Numbered from the stretch's first letter, positions 43,797 to 52,549 are shown. The stretch: 64,000 nt of DNA from CBDBKE01 sp965218055 (GCA_965218055.1 CBDCKA010000002.1:124001-188000), one strand, 5' to 3'. Notes: a model not told the origin generated them from the letters alone. Program-made: numbers and translations.

Positions 43797-43855
43797 GCGG
43801 CGCCGTTGGCAGCGCACCGCACTTTACAAGTTTGTGGTAGGCTAAAGTTCAAAGT

Positions 43856-43932
<77 letters not shown>

Positions 43933-44017
43933 CTGAACTTCTGTGTTTTCAGCACCCATCTGCCTTCTCTCTCATTGCGGAAGACGGAACTGTAAAGAAA
44001 CTGTCAAAAAACTGGTC

Positions 44018-45178
44018 CTAGACGGCCAGCGCTGTCAAGGAAGTCGCGCCGCGCTCGTTCGCCTGCCGATCGAGCTTGGACAGCGCTTCCCGCATCATGT
44101 TGAGCTTCGCCTGGCTGTAGCGCTTGAACACCGAGGCGTCGCCTTGTCGGAGCATCTGCGTCACGAAATGATCCGCTACGCCCCCGGCGCTGAGCCGGGT
44201 CGCAAACGTGTGGCGCAACTCGTATAGGGAAAAATGCGGCAGCCCGGCCCGCCTGAGCGTCCGGTTCCACAGCTTGCGCACCGTCGTGATGTGCGGCTTA
44301 CTCGACCCCATCCGCGGGCTCGGGAACAGGTAGTCGGAATCGCCGCTCTGCTTCATCTGCGAGGCGAACGCTTCGCGGGCTCTGTCCGTCATCGGCATGT
44401 CCGCGATGCCGTTCACCGTCTTGGAATCCGGCAGATGCACGATCCCGTTCTCCAGATCGACCTGTCCCTTTCGCATCGGGATCAACTCGCGATAGGGCCG
44501 CAGCCCCATCTCCACCATGATCGCAATGATGTTGTGCAGGTGCAGGGGCGCGCAGGCTTCCAGCCAGGCCTGCTTCGAGGCGGTCAGATAGTACGGCTTG
44601 CGCGTCGTACCCGCCAACGCCACCGGAAACTCCACCCCATTACACGGATTGACCGCCAGCTGCCGCTTCTTCACCGCCACGTTCAGGATGCGTCTCAGGA
44701 CGCGAAACTCCTGATGCACGGTGGCAGGTTTGAGCCTGCCGCGAAGTTGCAGCCCCAACTTGGTGTACACTCGCTTTCCTGTGTTCAATCTTGTCATCAG
44801 GTACGATTCGATATCCTCCGGTGTGATGTCCGATAGTCTTTTCTTGCCGAACCGGGGCCTCAGGAACTTCAGCGCGCTGAGGTTTTGCCGGTGGTTCTGC
44901 TCGCTCCGGAAGGGCGGTTTGGAGCGGTTCTCAAGGAACCAGTCCGCCCACCCGTTGAACCTGATCCCACCGTCCGGCGCGGCACTCGGCAGCAACCCCT
45001 CATCGCGGGCCACCAACCGCTTGCGCATCACCTTCTCGGCTTCCCCTTTTTCCCTCTGCCCTGTCGAGGTCTGTCTCCACCTCCCGTTCTGCTCCCGGTA
45101 GCTCATCCACCAGACGCGTGAATTGCTCCGCAGGTACAGGCTACCAGCGGTATTTCTGGGTCTACCTGTCTTGTTCAT
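44018..45178 (-). CDS. int: Tyrosine recombinase/integrase of the element
   Basis: 386 residues. N-terminal arm/SAM-like DNA-binding part (WWMSYREQNGRWRQTSTG, a core-binding domain around FRSEQNHRQNLSALKFL), then the catalytic domain: Arg in LRPYRELIPMRKGQVD, ELRHTFATRLSAGG with the H-x-x-R-type box, and the nucleophile Tyr in FKRYSQAKLN. The usual LGH before the Tyr is changed to RQGD, so the box II His/Trp is atypical. ATG 45178 has a perfect GGAGGA seven bases upstream; an ATG at 45190 lies before it. It overlaps the excisionase gene by 17 bases. Confidence 0.93.
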   Translation of the reverse strand: MNKTGRPRNTAGSLYLRSNSRVWWMSYREQNGRWRQTSTGQREKGEAEKVMRKRLVARDEGLLPSAAPDGGIRFNGWADWFLENRSKPPFRSEQNHRQNLSALKFLRPRFGKKRLSDITPEDIESYLMTRLNTGKRVYTKLGLQLRGRLKPATVHQEFRVLRRILNVAVKKRQLAVNPCNGVEFPVALAGTTRKPYYLTASKQAWLEACAPLHLHNIIAIMVEMGLRPYRELIPMRKGQVDLENGIVHLPDSKTVNGIADMPMTDRAREAFASQMKQSGDSDYLFPSPRMGSSKPHITTVRKLWNRTLRRAGLPHFSLYELRHTFATRLSAGGVADHFVTQMLRQGDASVFKRYSQAKLNMMREALSKLDRQANERGATSLTALAV

Positions 45179-45380
45179 CGATTCCTCCATTCACATGAAA
45201 TTGCTGACGCCACTCGGCTAGCTCCGACAATCGGAAGCGGATCGAGCGGCCCATCATGCGGTAATGGGGAATCTGCTTTCGCTCGACGTAAGCATACACC
45301 AGCGAGGGGCTGACACCCAGGAAACGGGCGGCGGCCTTCACCGTGATCGGGGCTTCTGGCGCTTCTTCGTGAAGGCTCAT
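45162..45380 (-). CDS. AlpA-like excisionase / helix-turn-helix regulator
   Basis: 72 residues. ITVKAAARFLGVSPSLVYAYVERKQIPHYRMMGRSIRFRL is the MerR-like HTH_17 fold in two blocks, with the wing GRSIRF seen in excisionases. GGGAGGAAGC lies just before the ATG at 45380. Small proteins of this type next to integrases direct excision or switch on element genes. It is the last gene before int and is translationally coupled with it. Confidence 0.85.
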   Translation of the reverse strand: MSLHEEAPEAPITVKAAARFLGVSPSLVYAYVERKQIPHYRMMGRSIRFRLSELAEWRQQFHVNGGIDEQDR

Positions 45381-45467
45381 GCTTCCTCCCCTACTCTTCA
45401 CACCAGATCAAAAGAAGGCCCTCCGCGCTCAGAGTCCGTTGCGTCGCCGCCCTCATCGCCCCACCCG

Positions 45468-45593
45468 TCAGAAGACGCCATATTCCCGGGCGATGGACAC
45501 GGGGACTTCCAGCGTCTCGTTACCGTCCCGGCCGAGTTTCCGGTCGAAGGCTTCGAGGGTCTTCACCGGTATGATTTTTTCTTCATCCGTCAT
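45468..45593 (-). CDS. Small hypothetical protein (41 residues)
   Basis: ATG 45593 overlaps the last three codons of virB11 (GATGACGGATGA) and runs to TGA at 45468. The product starts MTDEEKIIPVKTLEAF and ends VSIAREYGVF, an acidic helical peptide with good codon use. Its start is coupled to the virB11 stop like other gene borders of this operon, which argues that it is real. No family is recognised. Confidence 0.5.
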   Translation of the reverse strand: MTDEEKIIPVKTLEAFDRKLGRDGNETLEVPVSIAREYGVF

Positions 45594-46548
45594 CGTGTTG
45601 CCCCCGGATCGGCTCGATAAGCCAGCGGTTCTGCGGTGCGTCGTAACCCTGGACGAGCAGCGCTTCCTCCACGAACCGCCGTCTCTCTCTTCGGGTCATA
45701 TGAATCACCATGGCAATGCCATCCACCACGCTGCGGCAAGTCACCTCCCAGGGAAGTTCTCCTCCGGCCTGCATGGCGCAGCTGGCGATCCTTGAGAGGG
45801 CGCTCTCGGCGTTGTTGGCGTGTACGGTGGTGAGCGAGCCCCCATGTCCGGTGTTGAGGGCCTGCAGCAGATCGGCCGCCTCTCCGCCGCGAACCTCGCC
45901 CACCACGATGTGATCGGGGCGGTGGCGCAAGGCATGGCGCACCAGATCGCGGATCGTCACCGAGCCGGTTTCCAGCCCGCGAGCCTCGAAACGGACGCAA
46001 TTCGACCGCTCGATGCGAAGCTCGAGGGTGTCCTCGATGGCGACGATGCGCTCATCCTCCGGCAGCAGTTCAATGAGCGCGTTGAGCAGCGTGGTCTTGC
46101 CGGACCCCGTACCGCCTGAAACCAGGATGTTGCGCCGGGAGCACAACACTTGCTCGGCTTCGCGCCGCACGTTTTCGGTGAGTGCGCCTTGCTCGACCAG
46201 ATCATCGGCGGAAAACGAGCGCTTGCCGAAGCGCCGGACGGTGATCGCCACCCTGGGGCTGGCGGGCGGAACACAGATGGCCACCCGAGAGCCATCCTCC
46301 AAGCGAGCATCGATGATGGGCGAATGGGCGGGGTCCAGGCCCAGGGGCCGGGCGATATGGATGGCAGCCCTCTGTAGCGCCGCCGCATCCAGCCGCGGCG
46401 CTTCATGAGGATCGAGCTTGCCGCGCCGCTCAATCCAGACGTTGTGAGGCCCGTTAATCATGATCTCGCTCACTTCGGGATCTTCCAGCACGTCCTCCAA
46501 GCCGGGCAGGAACGGTTTCAGATGTTCCAGCCCGCTCGCCACGCTCAC
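45583..46548 (-). CDS. virB11: Conjugal transfer ATPase VirB11/TrbB
   Basis: 321 residues. N-terminal domain (EDVLEDPEVSEIMINGPHNVWIERRG blocks), Walker A VSGGTGSGKTTLLNAL near residue 144, Asp box IVAIEDTLELRI, Walker B HRPDHIVVGEVRGGEA and His box LNTGHGGSLTTVHAN. A hexameric traffic ATPase at the inner face of the type IV secretion channel. GTG 46548 overlaps the virD4 stop (GTGA), which fits the gene borders of this operon; longer in-frame starts exist to 46623. Confidence 0.93.
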   Translation of the reverse strand: MSVASGLEHLKPFLPGLEDVLEDPEVSEIMINGPHNVWIERRGKLDPHEAPRLDAAALQRAAIHIARPLGLDPAHSPIIDARLEDGSRVAICVPPASPRVAITVRRFGKRSFSADDLVEQGALTENVRREAEQVLCSRRNILVSGGTGSGKTTLLNALIELLPEDERIVAIEDTLELRIERSNCVRFEARGLETGSVTIRDLVRHALRHRPDHIVVGEVRGGEAADLLQALNTGHGGSLTTVHANNAESALSRIASCAMQAGGELPWEVTCRSVVDGIAMVIHMTRRERRRFVEEALLVQGYDAPQNRWLIEPIRGQHDDG

Positions 46549-48620
46549 AACTGCCCCGCTTCCCGCGCCCGCCAGTAAGAGTGCTCGCGGGGGAGGTAGT
46601 GCGGCTTGAGATAGACCCGGCAAGCCTCAAGCGACTGCGCCCCGTCATACGGAAGACAAATCGCCTGACAGTTGGAGAGCAAGGCAAAGTCTCGCGGGTG
46701 AAAGACCGCCTCCCGCTGCTCCCGGAAAGACTTGGCCGCACCGATGCTCCCGCCGCCGCCCCCGGCGCGGCCCGAGAGCAGGGAGACCTCGGTCCGCCGC
46801 GAGGTCTCGCTGATCGTGTAGGAGGGTTTGATCTTCGCCACTTGCCCGCATAGTTCCGAAGCGATCCGGGCGCTGGCGTCATCGCTCAGAGACAGGAAAA
46901 TGCGGGTGCGGAGCGTCTGCAAAAGCGAGCGCCACGCCTCCGAGCTCCCCAAGACGGAGCGCAGCGAGGAGATGGACTGGGTAGCGACAATCGGGATGCA
47001 CCGGCATTGCCGGGTGAGAGCAAAGGACTTTTCATCGCCCGAGGGATCGTCCTCTCCCACCGAGGCGAAGGCTTGATACTCGTCGCACATGAAGACGGCG
47101 GGACGGTAGTAGCTCCCCGGGGACTGCTTCATTCGAGCGGGCCGCCGCAGGAGCGCCTGCAGCCAGGCGTTCTTGAGCATCACGCCGATCGCGCGAGCGA
47201 GCGCCGGGTTCGCACCGGCGGGCATGTTCAACGCCAGCACCTTCCCGCCTTCGATCAGTTCATAGAGCGGCGGCAGGTGACGCCGCAGCTCGGGCCGGGC
47301 TTGCTCGACCGGAGGAATCGGATCAGGCGGGGGTTCCTCGCTCTCCGCTTCCGGCCCCGGGTCCGGTTTCTTCTGCTCCCGCTCCAGCTCGTCTCGCACC
47401 ACTGGCGGCGGGGGCGGCGGACAGAACACCCGCGCCACGTCCGGCAAGTCGAACATCGAGAGGAACACGGAAACCCCCTCGACAATGGAGGATTTCAATT
47501 TGTTGTCCAGCATTTGCCAATCGTGGGCGTACCAGCGCTTGACGGCGGCCACGCGCAAGCGCACGTCCTCACCGGCCCCGGGTTCCCAATCGACCCGGTA
47601 GGTCAGTTTGAGCTCCGTCAACTCCTCCTTGAGCGGCACACTGAACGCCGCCCGCCGTTCGTCATCCGCGTCTGTCCAAGCCCACACGCCAAGCGCCTTT
47701 TTGTGCTTTGTAAGCATCTTGGCCGGAATGAACACCGCCCCGGTGTTCAACTCAGCGCTGAATAATTCGGCTTGCCGGATCTTGGCGGCAAACAGTTCGG
47801 GGTCGATGGCGCAATGGTAGACGTCCCGTAACGTGACCCAACGCTCCGGGAGCACCCGGTGAAGCTCGATGATCCAGCGCACCAGGTTGGTATAGGCTTG
47901 CTGCCAGAAGGGTTCCTTGCCCTTGCCGAACAACTGATTGAGCAGCGAGGAAACGGTATAGGCCAGCGAGTAGGAATCGAGCCACCAGGCCGAGAGCGGG
48001 TTCCACTGCCAGCCGCCCTCCATGCCCAGCTCGATGTAATCGGACTCACGGCCCGCGCCGGCGAGGATGCGGCGAATGTCGTGGCAGAAATCCCCCTTGA
48101 CTTCGAGCACCAGCGCCGCCGCCCGCCGCTGCGGGTTTCCGGCTTGCCAGCCGAGAAGCTGGGACGCGAAGGGGTGCATACAAGCCGAGGTCTTCCCGGA
48201 CCCCACGGCCCCGAAGATCGCCACGCCGGTATACAGGCCGCGCTCGGGAATGACGAGCCAGGAGGGATTGAAGATTTCCCGGCACTCCACCGGGTGATGT
48301 TTCTCCCCGATCACGATCCCCGGTCCCGTGCCGCCGGGATCGAGCGGCCACTCGGGAAGCTTGCCGAGCGGGGAAAGGCTACGGCCCCGAGCCTCGAACC
48401 AGACCCGCCAGATCGCCAGCAGGATCAAGCCGCCCATGAGGACCAGGACGGCGGGAGACAGGTAGTACCAAAGGACCATCCAGCCGTAAAAACGAGGGGT
48501 GTGGTAGGCCACCAGATCGAGCAGAGGATTTTCTTCGAGCAAGGGAAAGGGCCGGTAGAGGAAGCCCCAGGCGGACCCGCACAGGCCCAGGAAGAGCAGG
48601 ATCGGATGACGCCATTTCAT
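46545..48620 (-). CDS. virD4: Type IV coupling protein VirD4/TraG
   Basis: 691 residues. Two or three N-terminal membrane helices (WRHPILLFLGLCGSAWGFLY, YLSPAVLVLMGGLILLAIW), Walker A AIFGAVGSGKTSACMH near residue 138, and Walker B YRPAVFMCDEYQAFASVG. An acidic/Pro insert (EQKKPDPGPEAESEEPPP) sits between them. The coupling protein brings the relaxase-DNA complex to the channel. ATG 48620 has GGAGAGAGG upstream; an ATG at 48668 is possible. A 320-base gap with a 19-bp inverted repeat separates it from the upstream gene, so it may have its own promoter. Confidence 0.93.
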   Translation of the reverse strand: MKWRHPILLFLGLCGSAWGFLYRPFPLLEENPLLDLVAYHTPRFYGWMVLWYYLSPAVLVLMGGLILLAIWRVWFEARGRSLSPLGKLPEWPLDPGGTGPGIVIGEKHHPVECREIFNPSWLVIPERGLYTGVAIFGAVGSGKTSACMHPFASQLLGWQAGNPQRRAAALVLEVKGDFCHDIRRILAGAGRESDYIELGMEGGWQWNPLSAWWLDSYSLAYTVSSLLNQLFGKGKEPFWQQAYTNLVRWIIELHRVLPERWVTLRDVYHCAIDPELFAAKIRQAELFSAELNTGAVFIPAKMLTKHKKALGVWAWTDADDERRAAFSVPLKEELTELKLTYRVDWEPGAGEDVRLRVAAVKRWYAHDWQMLDNKLKSSIVEGVSVFLSMFDLPDVARVFCPPPPPPVVRDELEREQKKPDPGPEAESEEPPPDPIPPVEQARPELRRHLPPLYELIEGGKVLALNMPAGANPALARAIGVMLKNAWLQALLRRPARMKQSPGSYYRPAVFMCDEYQAFASVGEDDPSGDEKSFALTRQCRCIPIVATQSISSLRSVLGSSEAWRSLLQTLRTRIFLSLSDDASARIASELCGQVAKIKPSYTISETSRRTEVSLLSGRAGGGGGSIGAAKSFREQREAVFHPRDFALLSNCQAICLPYDGAQSLEACRVYLKPHYLPREHSYWRAREAGQL

Positions 48621-48688
48621 GGGGCCTCTCTCCGGCGCGCCAGCGCCGCCACTTGTGGTCTTTTCCAAGCCTTCCCGCAGGGATCATT

Positions 48689-48789
48689 GAGGACGGGAGC
48701 GACCCCCAGGCGGGCGTATAGAGGTGTGGTACACAGGGCCGCTATGGGTGCGCCAAACATCGCCAGATGAGGGGGTCGCTCCCGTCCTC
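48689..48789. repeat. 19-bp perfect inverted repeat upstream of virD4 (candidate oriT or small element)
   Basis: GAGGACGGGAGCGACCCCC (48689-48707) and its exact complement (48771-48789) flank 63 bases. A 19-bp perfect match is very unlikely by chance. Position between the coupling protein and the rest of the transfer operon fits an origin of transfer, but a miniature transposable element or strong terminator hairpin are possible. No flanking target duplication was seen. Confidence 0.8.
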
Positions 48790-48946
48790 CCCGATTTTGC
48801 CGGTGCGGCTCGGGTTCGTCCGGTTATCGAGGGGAAACCACAGAAGGACAAGAGAATAGGGGAACATGATTGCGGTACAAAGCATTGCTGATTTTTGGTA
48901 CAACCCTCCCTTTGTCCCTGTACCATCCTGGATCGGCACCAGTACC
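48728..48946. repeat. Five GGTAC motifs, two direct then two inverted plus one upstream
   Basis: GGTAC occurs at 48728, 48874 and 48897 on the plus strand and as GTACC at 48920 and 48942. About 0.4 would be expected by chance in this stretch on both strands. The last four are spaced about 20-23 bases apart, roughly two helical turns, as in binding arrays for a DNA-binding protein. Confidence 0.45.
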
Positions 48947-48984
48947 AGCGATTCACCGCCCAATTTGGCCTCGACTTCCGGCAC
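48742..48984 (-). CDS. Possible small protein in the virD4 leader (uncertain)
   Basis: An 80-residue frame begins with GTG 48984, just after the stop of the upstream gene, and reads PEVEAKLGGESLVLVPIQDG with one hydrophobic stretch (CTAIMFPYSLVLLWFPL). The first third has coding-like codon use; the rest overlaps one arm of the 19-bp inverted repeat. No family recognised. Confidence 0.25.
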   Translation of the reverse strand: MPEVEAKLGGESLVLVPIQDGTGTKGGLYQKSAMLCTAIMFPYSLVLLWFPLDNRTNPSRTGKIGEDGSDPLIWRCLAHP

Positions 48985-48988
48985 ACTT

Positions 48989-49951
48989 CTATGAGTCTTC
49001 TGCTCGGCTCTTAAACCCGTTTTCGATCACGGCAAACCGGCTCGCCCGCCAAGTGGCGTAGCCGTCAATCGAGACGCCTTCCGTAAACTTCGCCTCGGGG
49101 AGATCTTCGAGTTCCGCACAGTAGCGCAAGGCTGCATTGAATCCGCCATACTCGGCCAGTACGTCTCGATCATTACTGTTCAGGGCCTCGTTGATCTGCT
49201 CGATTTCCTCCTTCACCGTCAGCCCCCCGCTCTGCTTCCTTGGCGCAGTCGATGCCCAAGCCCGCAGCTGCCCCGCGGCCCGCTCGACGGCTTCATGATT
49301 TCCGGCAATGGCGACAACCCGGACCCGGAGCCCTTTTCCCCGGAGCGCCGCCCAAAGCCGCCCATGCGTGTCCCCCCAGGAGCGCAACCCGCCATCCGTT
49401 TCGTTTCCCGGATCGACGTAGGCGAAGGTGGCGGTGTCAGAGTCCACGGCAACCGGGAGCTTGAGCGCAAAGTAGCGCTTCTGTCTGCCGACGGCCCCTC
49501 GATAGACCCGCCGGGGCAGCAGTCCCCGCTCCAGGCCTAGCGCTTCAAAGCAGCCGACCTTCTCCGGCTCGGTGGGCAGCCACGGCAACTGCGGGTGCTC
49601 CAGGACATAATCAAGCGAGAGCAGCCGCCGCATCATGACGTTGGTGGAGGCCAGCCGCCGGTGGCGGATGTCCTCGACCCCCAGCGCTCGGTAGATTTGC
49701 TTGTTCGAGATGCGGCAAGCTCTGGCCCCACCGGCGACCATTGGGGTTGCGGCCTCGGTAGCAACCCCCCGATCCACCAATGCCTCCACGAATCGCTGCG
49801 CTCGATTGCGGAAAGCATCAAAATGGAAACAGAACTGCGCCCGCGTGAAGACGCCGCTGTGCAGGCACACCAGCGCGATCCACTCCGCCTCGCGGCCCGT
49901 CCAGCCGAAGGGCTCCAGCGCTTTTTCACGTCCGCGCAAGTGCTCGATCAT
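48989..49951 (-). CDS. Element-encoded helix-turn-helix protein of unknown function
   Basis: 320 residues. The N-terminal part (TGREAEWIALVCLHSGVFTRAQFCFHF, FVEALVDRGVATEA, RACRISNKQIYRALG) looks like a winged helix, as found in replication-relaxation (PF13814-like) proteins of plasmids and ICEs. The middle (YFALKLPVAVDSDTATFAYVD) has beta-strands and an acidic AYVDPGNE region that might be a nuclease-like core, and there is a C-terminal helical part with a GGFNAALRY segment. I cannot assign a family. ATG 49951 overlaps the virB8 stop (ATGA). It lies right before the inverted repeat region, so binding there is possible. Confidence 0.6.
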   Translation of the reverse strand: MIEHLRGREKALEPFGWTGREAEWIALVCLHSGVFTRAQFCFHFDAFRNRAQRFVEALVDRGVATEAATPMVAGGARACRISNKQIYRALGVEDIRHRRLASTNVMMRRLLSLDYVLEHPQLPWLPTEPEKVGCFEALGLERGLLPRRVYRGAVGRQKRYFALKLPVAVDSDTATFAYVDPGNETDGGLRSWGDTHGRLWAALRGKGLRVRVVAIAGNHEAVERAAGQLRAWASTAPRKQSGGLTVKEEIEQINEALNSNDRDVLAEYGGFNAALRYCAELEDLPEAKFTEGVSIDGYATWRASRFAVIENGFKSRAEDS

Positions 49952-50619
49952 CGAGGGTTCGTAACAACGGCCCGGTCGTCCTGCAGATAGGAAATGACCA
50001 GGCCCATAGGGTTGTAAACGATCAGGTCCGGGGGGATCTGCTCGAGGAACAGGAATTGCAGCGAGAGCGACCAGCGCTCTCGTGCAATCTCGTTTTGCCC
50101 GACCAGCCGCACCAGATCAAAGTCGGCGGTTGCGCCATGGGGTTGCTCCGGGTTGGCTTGAATCCGCAACACCACGCGCTCGACTTGCAGTTCATCTTTG
50201 GCGGCCCCCGCCGCCAGCAGCGCGATGTTTTGACTCTCGGCCTGGAAACTTGAGTTGGCAAGCTCGGTGCTCAGAAAGCGAAGGCTGCGGGACCAGTGCT
50301 CCTGAACCGTGGCGCGCCGCCGGGAGTAAAAATCGTGAATGAAGCGATTGAGAAAATACTTGGTGGTGGGGTCCAGCGGATCGGCCCGGGCCTCCATGGC
50401 CTCGTAAGCGATGGCCTCGGCCCGGCCTATTTCGTCCACCCGCACGACGATGGGCCGGGGCGGCTCGACGGACACGATCCGGAAGATGACGATGACGAGC
50501 AACAGCGCGACCACTGCAAGCCCGATGGAGAGCACCCGCAAGTGGCGGTTGGAGTGAACCGCCTCGCCCCATATCTCGGCGTATTGCTGCCCGGCGTCTT
50601 TGTTCGGAGCAGCGGTCAT
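49948..50619 (-). CDS. virB8: Type IV secretion protein VirB8/TrbF-like
   Basis: 223 residues. A short cytoplasmic head, one membrane helix (VLSIGLAVVALLLVIVIFRIV), then a periplasmic NTF2-like domain: TTKYFLNRFIHDFYSRRRATV, HWSRSLRFLSTELA, WSLSLQFLFLEQIPPDLIVYNPMGLVISYL across conserved blocks, with the NPMG/NPLGL word typical of VirB8/TrbF. It nucleates the channel core. Its ATG overlaps the virB6 stop. Confidence 0.88.
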   Translation of the reverse strand: MTAAPNKDAGQQYAEIWGEAVHSNRHLRVLSIGLAVVALLLVIVIFRIVSVEPPRPIVVRVDEIGRAEAIAYEAMEARADPLDPTTKYFLNRFIHDFYSRRRATVQEHWSRSLRFLSTELANSSFQAESQNIALLAAGAAKDELQVERVVLRIQANPEQPHGATADFDLVRLVGQNEIARERWSLSLQFLFLEQIPPDLIVYNPMGLVISYLQDDRAVVTNPR

Positions 50620-51608
50620 TTTTTCAGCACCCCCACCCCCGCCGTTGCGACGGCGGCCTTGCCGCCGGTGGCGGCCATCATCCCCGCGCTCATGAGTCCG
50701 CTGCTACTGGCGCCGCCACTGGTGACGAGCATCGAGGCCAGCTCCCCGACTTTGAGGCTTGCCAGCAGCCCGGCGACAAACAGGGGAATCACGGCAAGGC
50801 ACCATAAGCCCAGGTCCGAAATCGAGGACCAATTGAGACTGGTATTGGCGAGGGTCGTAACGTATCCCAGGCCAATCCCGGCGAACACCCGCATGACGAC
50901 TCCGGCAATCGCCCCATAGAGGGCGTAAATGATCAAGGCCCGGAACCAACCCCAGAACAAGAACGCCAGGGGATCGAACACCAGCCAGGGAATGAAGATC
51001 GGACCCAACAAAATGAGGATCGAGATGGCGACCTGCGCCCAAATCACCTGGGCATAGGTCACGCAAAAAAGCAGCGCGAGACAGATGACGACGAATGCCA
51101 TGATCGCCGCCCCGGCGAAGAGGGTTAAGGTTCCGTGGCCGCCGGTGGTGATGACATTCAAAATGCTTCCCTGGGAGTAGGAGGTCTCGAAATCCGCCCA
51201 GAGATGATGGACCAGGTTTCCCAGCTCGGTCTGCATCGCATAGGCGGTGTCGGCGATGAAGAAATTTTGCAGCCAGGTTCCCCCGGCGGCGACGGCCCCG
51301 GGGAAGCTCCATGCCATACCGGGCAAGGGGGTGGAGTAAAACTGCAGCATGACCCAGGGCACCCACAGGCCGATGACGAGCCGCACCAGCTCCCACGGCT
51401 GGATGTTTCCGCTGAAAGCAATCCGCGCTCCGGTCCAGACCACGACGATCACGGCCATGCCGGTCCAGAGGGCATTTCCGGTATCGAGCAACGGTTGGGC
51501 CGCCGGCCCGATAATTCCCGCAAGGACGGTATCGAGGAAACTCTTGAAATCCCGCATCTGCTCGGGCGGGATCGCGGTTGGAACATTCGGATCAATCTGG
51601 ATCTGCAT
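50616..51608 (-). CDS. virB6: Type IV secretion polytopic membrane protein VirB6/TrbL-like
   Basis: 330 residues with at least six membrane helices (LWTGMAVIVVVWTGARIAFS, LVRLVIGLWVPWVMLQFY, ALLFCVTYAQVIWAQVAISILILLGPIFIPWLVFDPLAFLFWGWF in segments, LWCLAVIPLFVAGLLASL). The W-F-R-A-L-I-Y block and conserved Trp are typical of TrbL/VirB6, the inner-membrane channel part. The end is Gly/Ala-rich. Overlaps virB8 by ATGA and follows virB5 by 13 bases. Confidence 0.85.
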   Translation of the reverse strand: MQIQIDPNVPTAIPPEQMRDFKSFLDTVLAGIIGPAAQPLLDTGNALWTGMAVIVVVWTGARIAFSGNIQPWELVRLVIGLWVPWVMLQFYSTPLPGMAWSFPGAVAAGGTWLQNFFIADTAYAMQTELGNLVHHLWADFETSYSQGSILNVITTGGHGTLTLFAGAAIMAFVVICLALLFCVTYAQVIWAQVAISILILLGPIFIPWLVFDPLAFLFWGWFRALIIYALYGAIAGVVMRVFAGIGLGYVTTLANTSLNWSSISDLGLWCLAVIPLFVAGLLASLKVGELASMLVTSGGASSSGLMSAGMMAATGGKAAVATAGVGVLKK

Positions 51609-51621
51609 CGCCGCTCACGGG

Positions 51622-52536
51622 TTACTGCCCGCTCCCTCCATAAAAAGGGTGGACGCGGATGAGCTGGCTTTCGCGCATCGCACCGCGCCTCGCGTCGAGC
51701 CCAGCTTGTTGGGCCGCAAAATTAACTTGAGCACGACGTTGGGCCTCCACCAGTTCAGCCAGCGCGCGCCGCCGCTCGAGTTCTCTCTCGTAGTCCTCGG
51801 CGGCCTCCCGCGCGGCCTGGTAGGCCATCATCTGCGACAGGGCCACGGTGAGTTGTCCCTGCGTCACCTGGCCGGCGACCGCCGCCTGCTGCAAGGCGGT
51901 GTTGGATGTGTTGCGGTTGTTCCGCAGAGTGTCATAGGAGTTCACGGCGGATCTCACGGCGTTGGTCAACTCGGCGGCTGCGTCCGAGATAGCGTGATCG
52001 AGCACCAGCCGCTTGTCGCTCCGCTCTCGCGCGTTGTGGAAGTTCTCCACGGCGCGGGCGGCCAGGCCGGGGGGATGGCGGGTGAATAGTCCAACGATGT
52101 CCTGCTCGCTCACCTGATCGGCCTGCCGAAGTTGGCCGCGCCAAGCTTGGCGGAAGGACCGGCCGGTTGCGCCCATGTCCTCGACCGCATCCGCGAGCTG
52201 TCTTGCCTCCCCGGTAAAATCGTTTTTCCAGGCGATTCCCGTACTGATCAAAGCGGTGGGTTGAGAAGCCAGCGTCGTGAACGGTTCACTGATCGCGCCG
52301 ACGCTCCCCAAAGCCTGCTCTCTCAAATGTTCAAACTGGCTTGTGAGCTTGGTCAGTTGACCGTCCATCGTCAGCTTCGCTATCTGCGCCTCGTAAATCT
52401 GAACGCCCTGATTGATGATCATCTGCGCCCGCTGGATGCCCGCCAGGATGGATCCGAAGATGGCATGGGCGGGCGTGGCGCTCACCAGAAGGATGAGAGG
52501 GATCAAAACAACGGCGGTGAGGTTTCTGCTGTTCAT
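51622..52536 (-). CDS. virB5: Type IV secretion protein VirB5/TrbJ-like
   Basis: 304 residues. Signal peptide (LTAVVLIPLILLVSATPAHA), then a mostly helical protein (GVQIYEAQIAKLTMDGQLTKLTSQFEHL in blocks; a long coiled-coil near QMMAYQAAREAAEDYERELERRRALAELV). TrbJ/VirB5 proteins are minor pilus components at the tip. Position next to virB6 supports it; sequence alone is less specific. Confidence 0.82.
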   Translation of the reverse strand: MNSRNLTAVVLIPLILLVSATPAHAIFGSILAGIQRAQMIINQGVQIYEAQIAKLTMDGQLTKLTSQFEHLREQALGSVGAISEPFTTLASQPTALISTGIAWKNDFTGEARQLADAVEDMGATGRSFRQAWRGQLRQADQVSEQDIVGLFTRHPPGLAARAVENFHNARERSDKRLVLDHAISDAAAELTNAVRSAVNSYDTLRNNRNTSNTALQQAAVAGQVTQGQLTVALSQMMAYQAAREAAEDYERELERRRALAELVEAQRRAQVNFAAQQAGLDARRGAMRESQLIRVHPFYGGSGQ

Positions 52537-52549
52537 GTCATGCTCCTTT

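Noticed and set aside
45402..45467. 21-codon frame between the 41-residue protein and the excisionase
   Set aside because: Too short and without features; kept as spacer.
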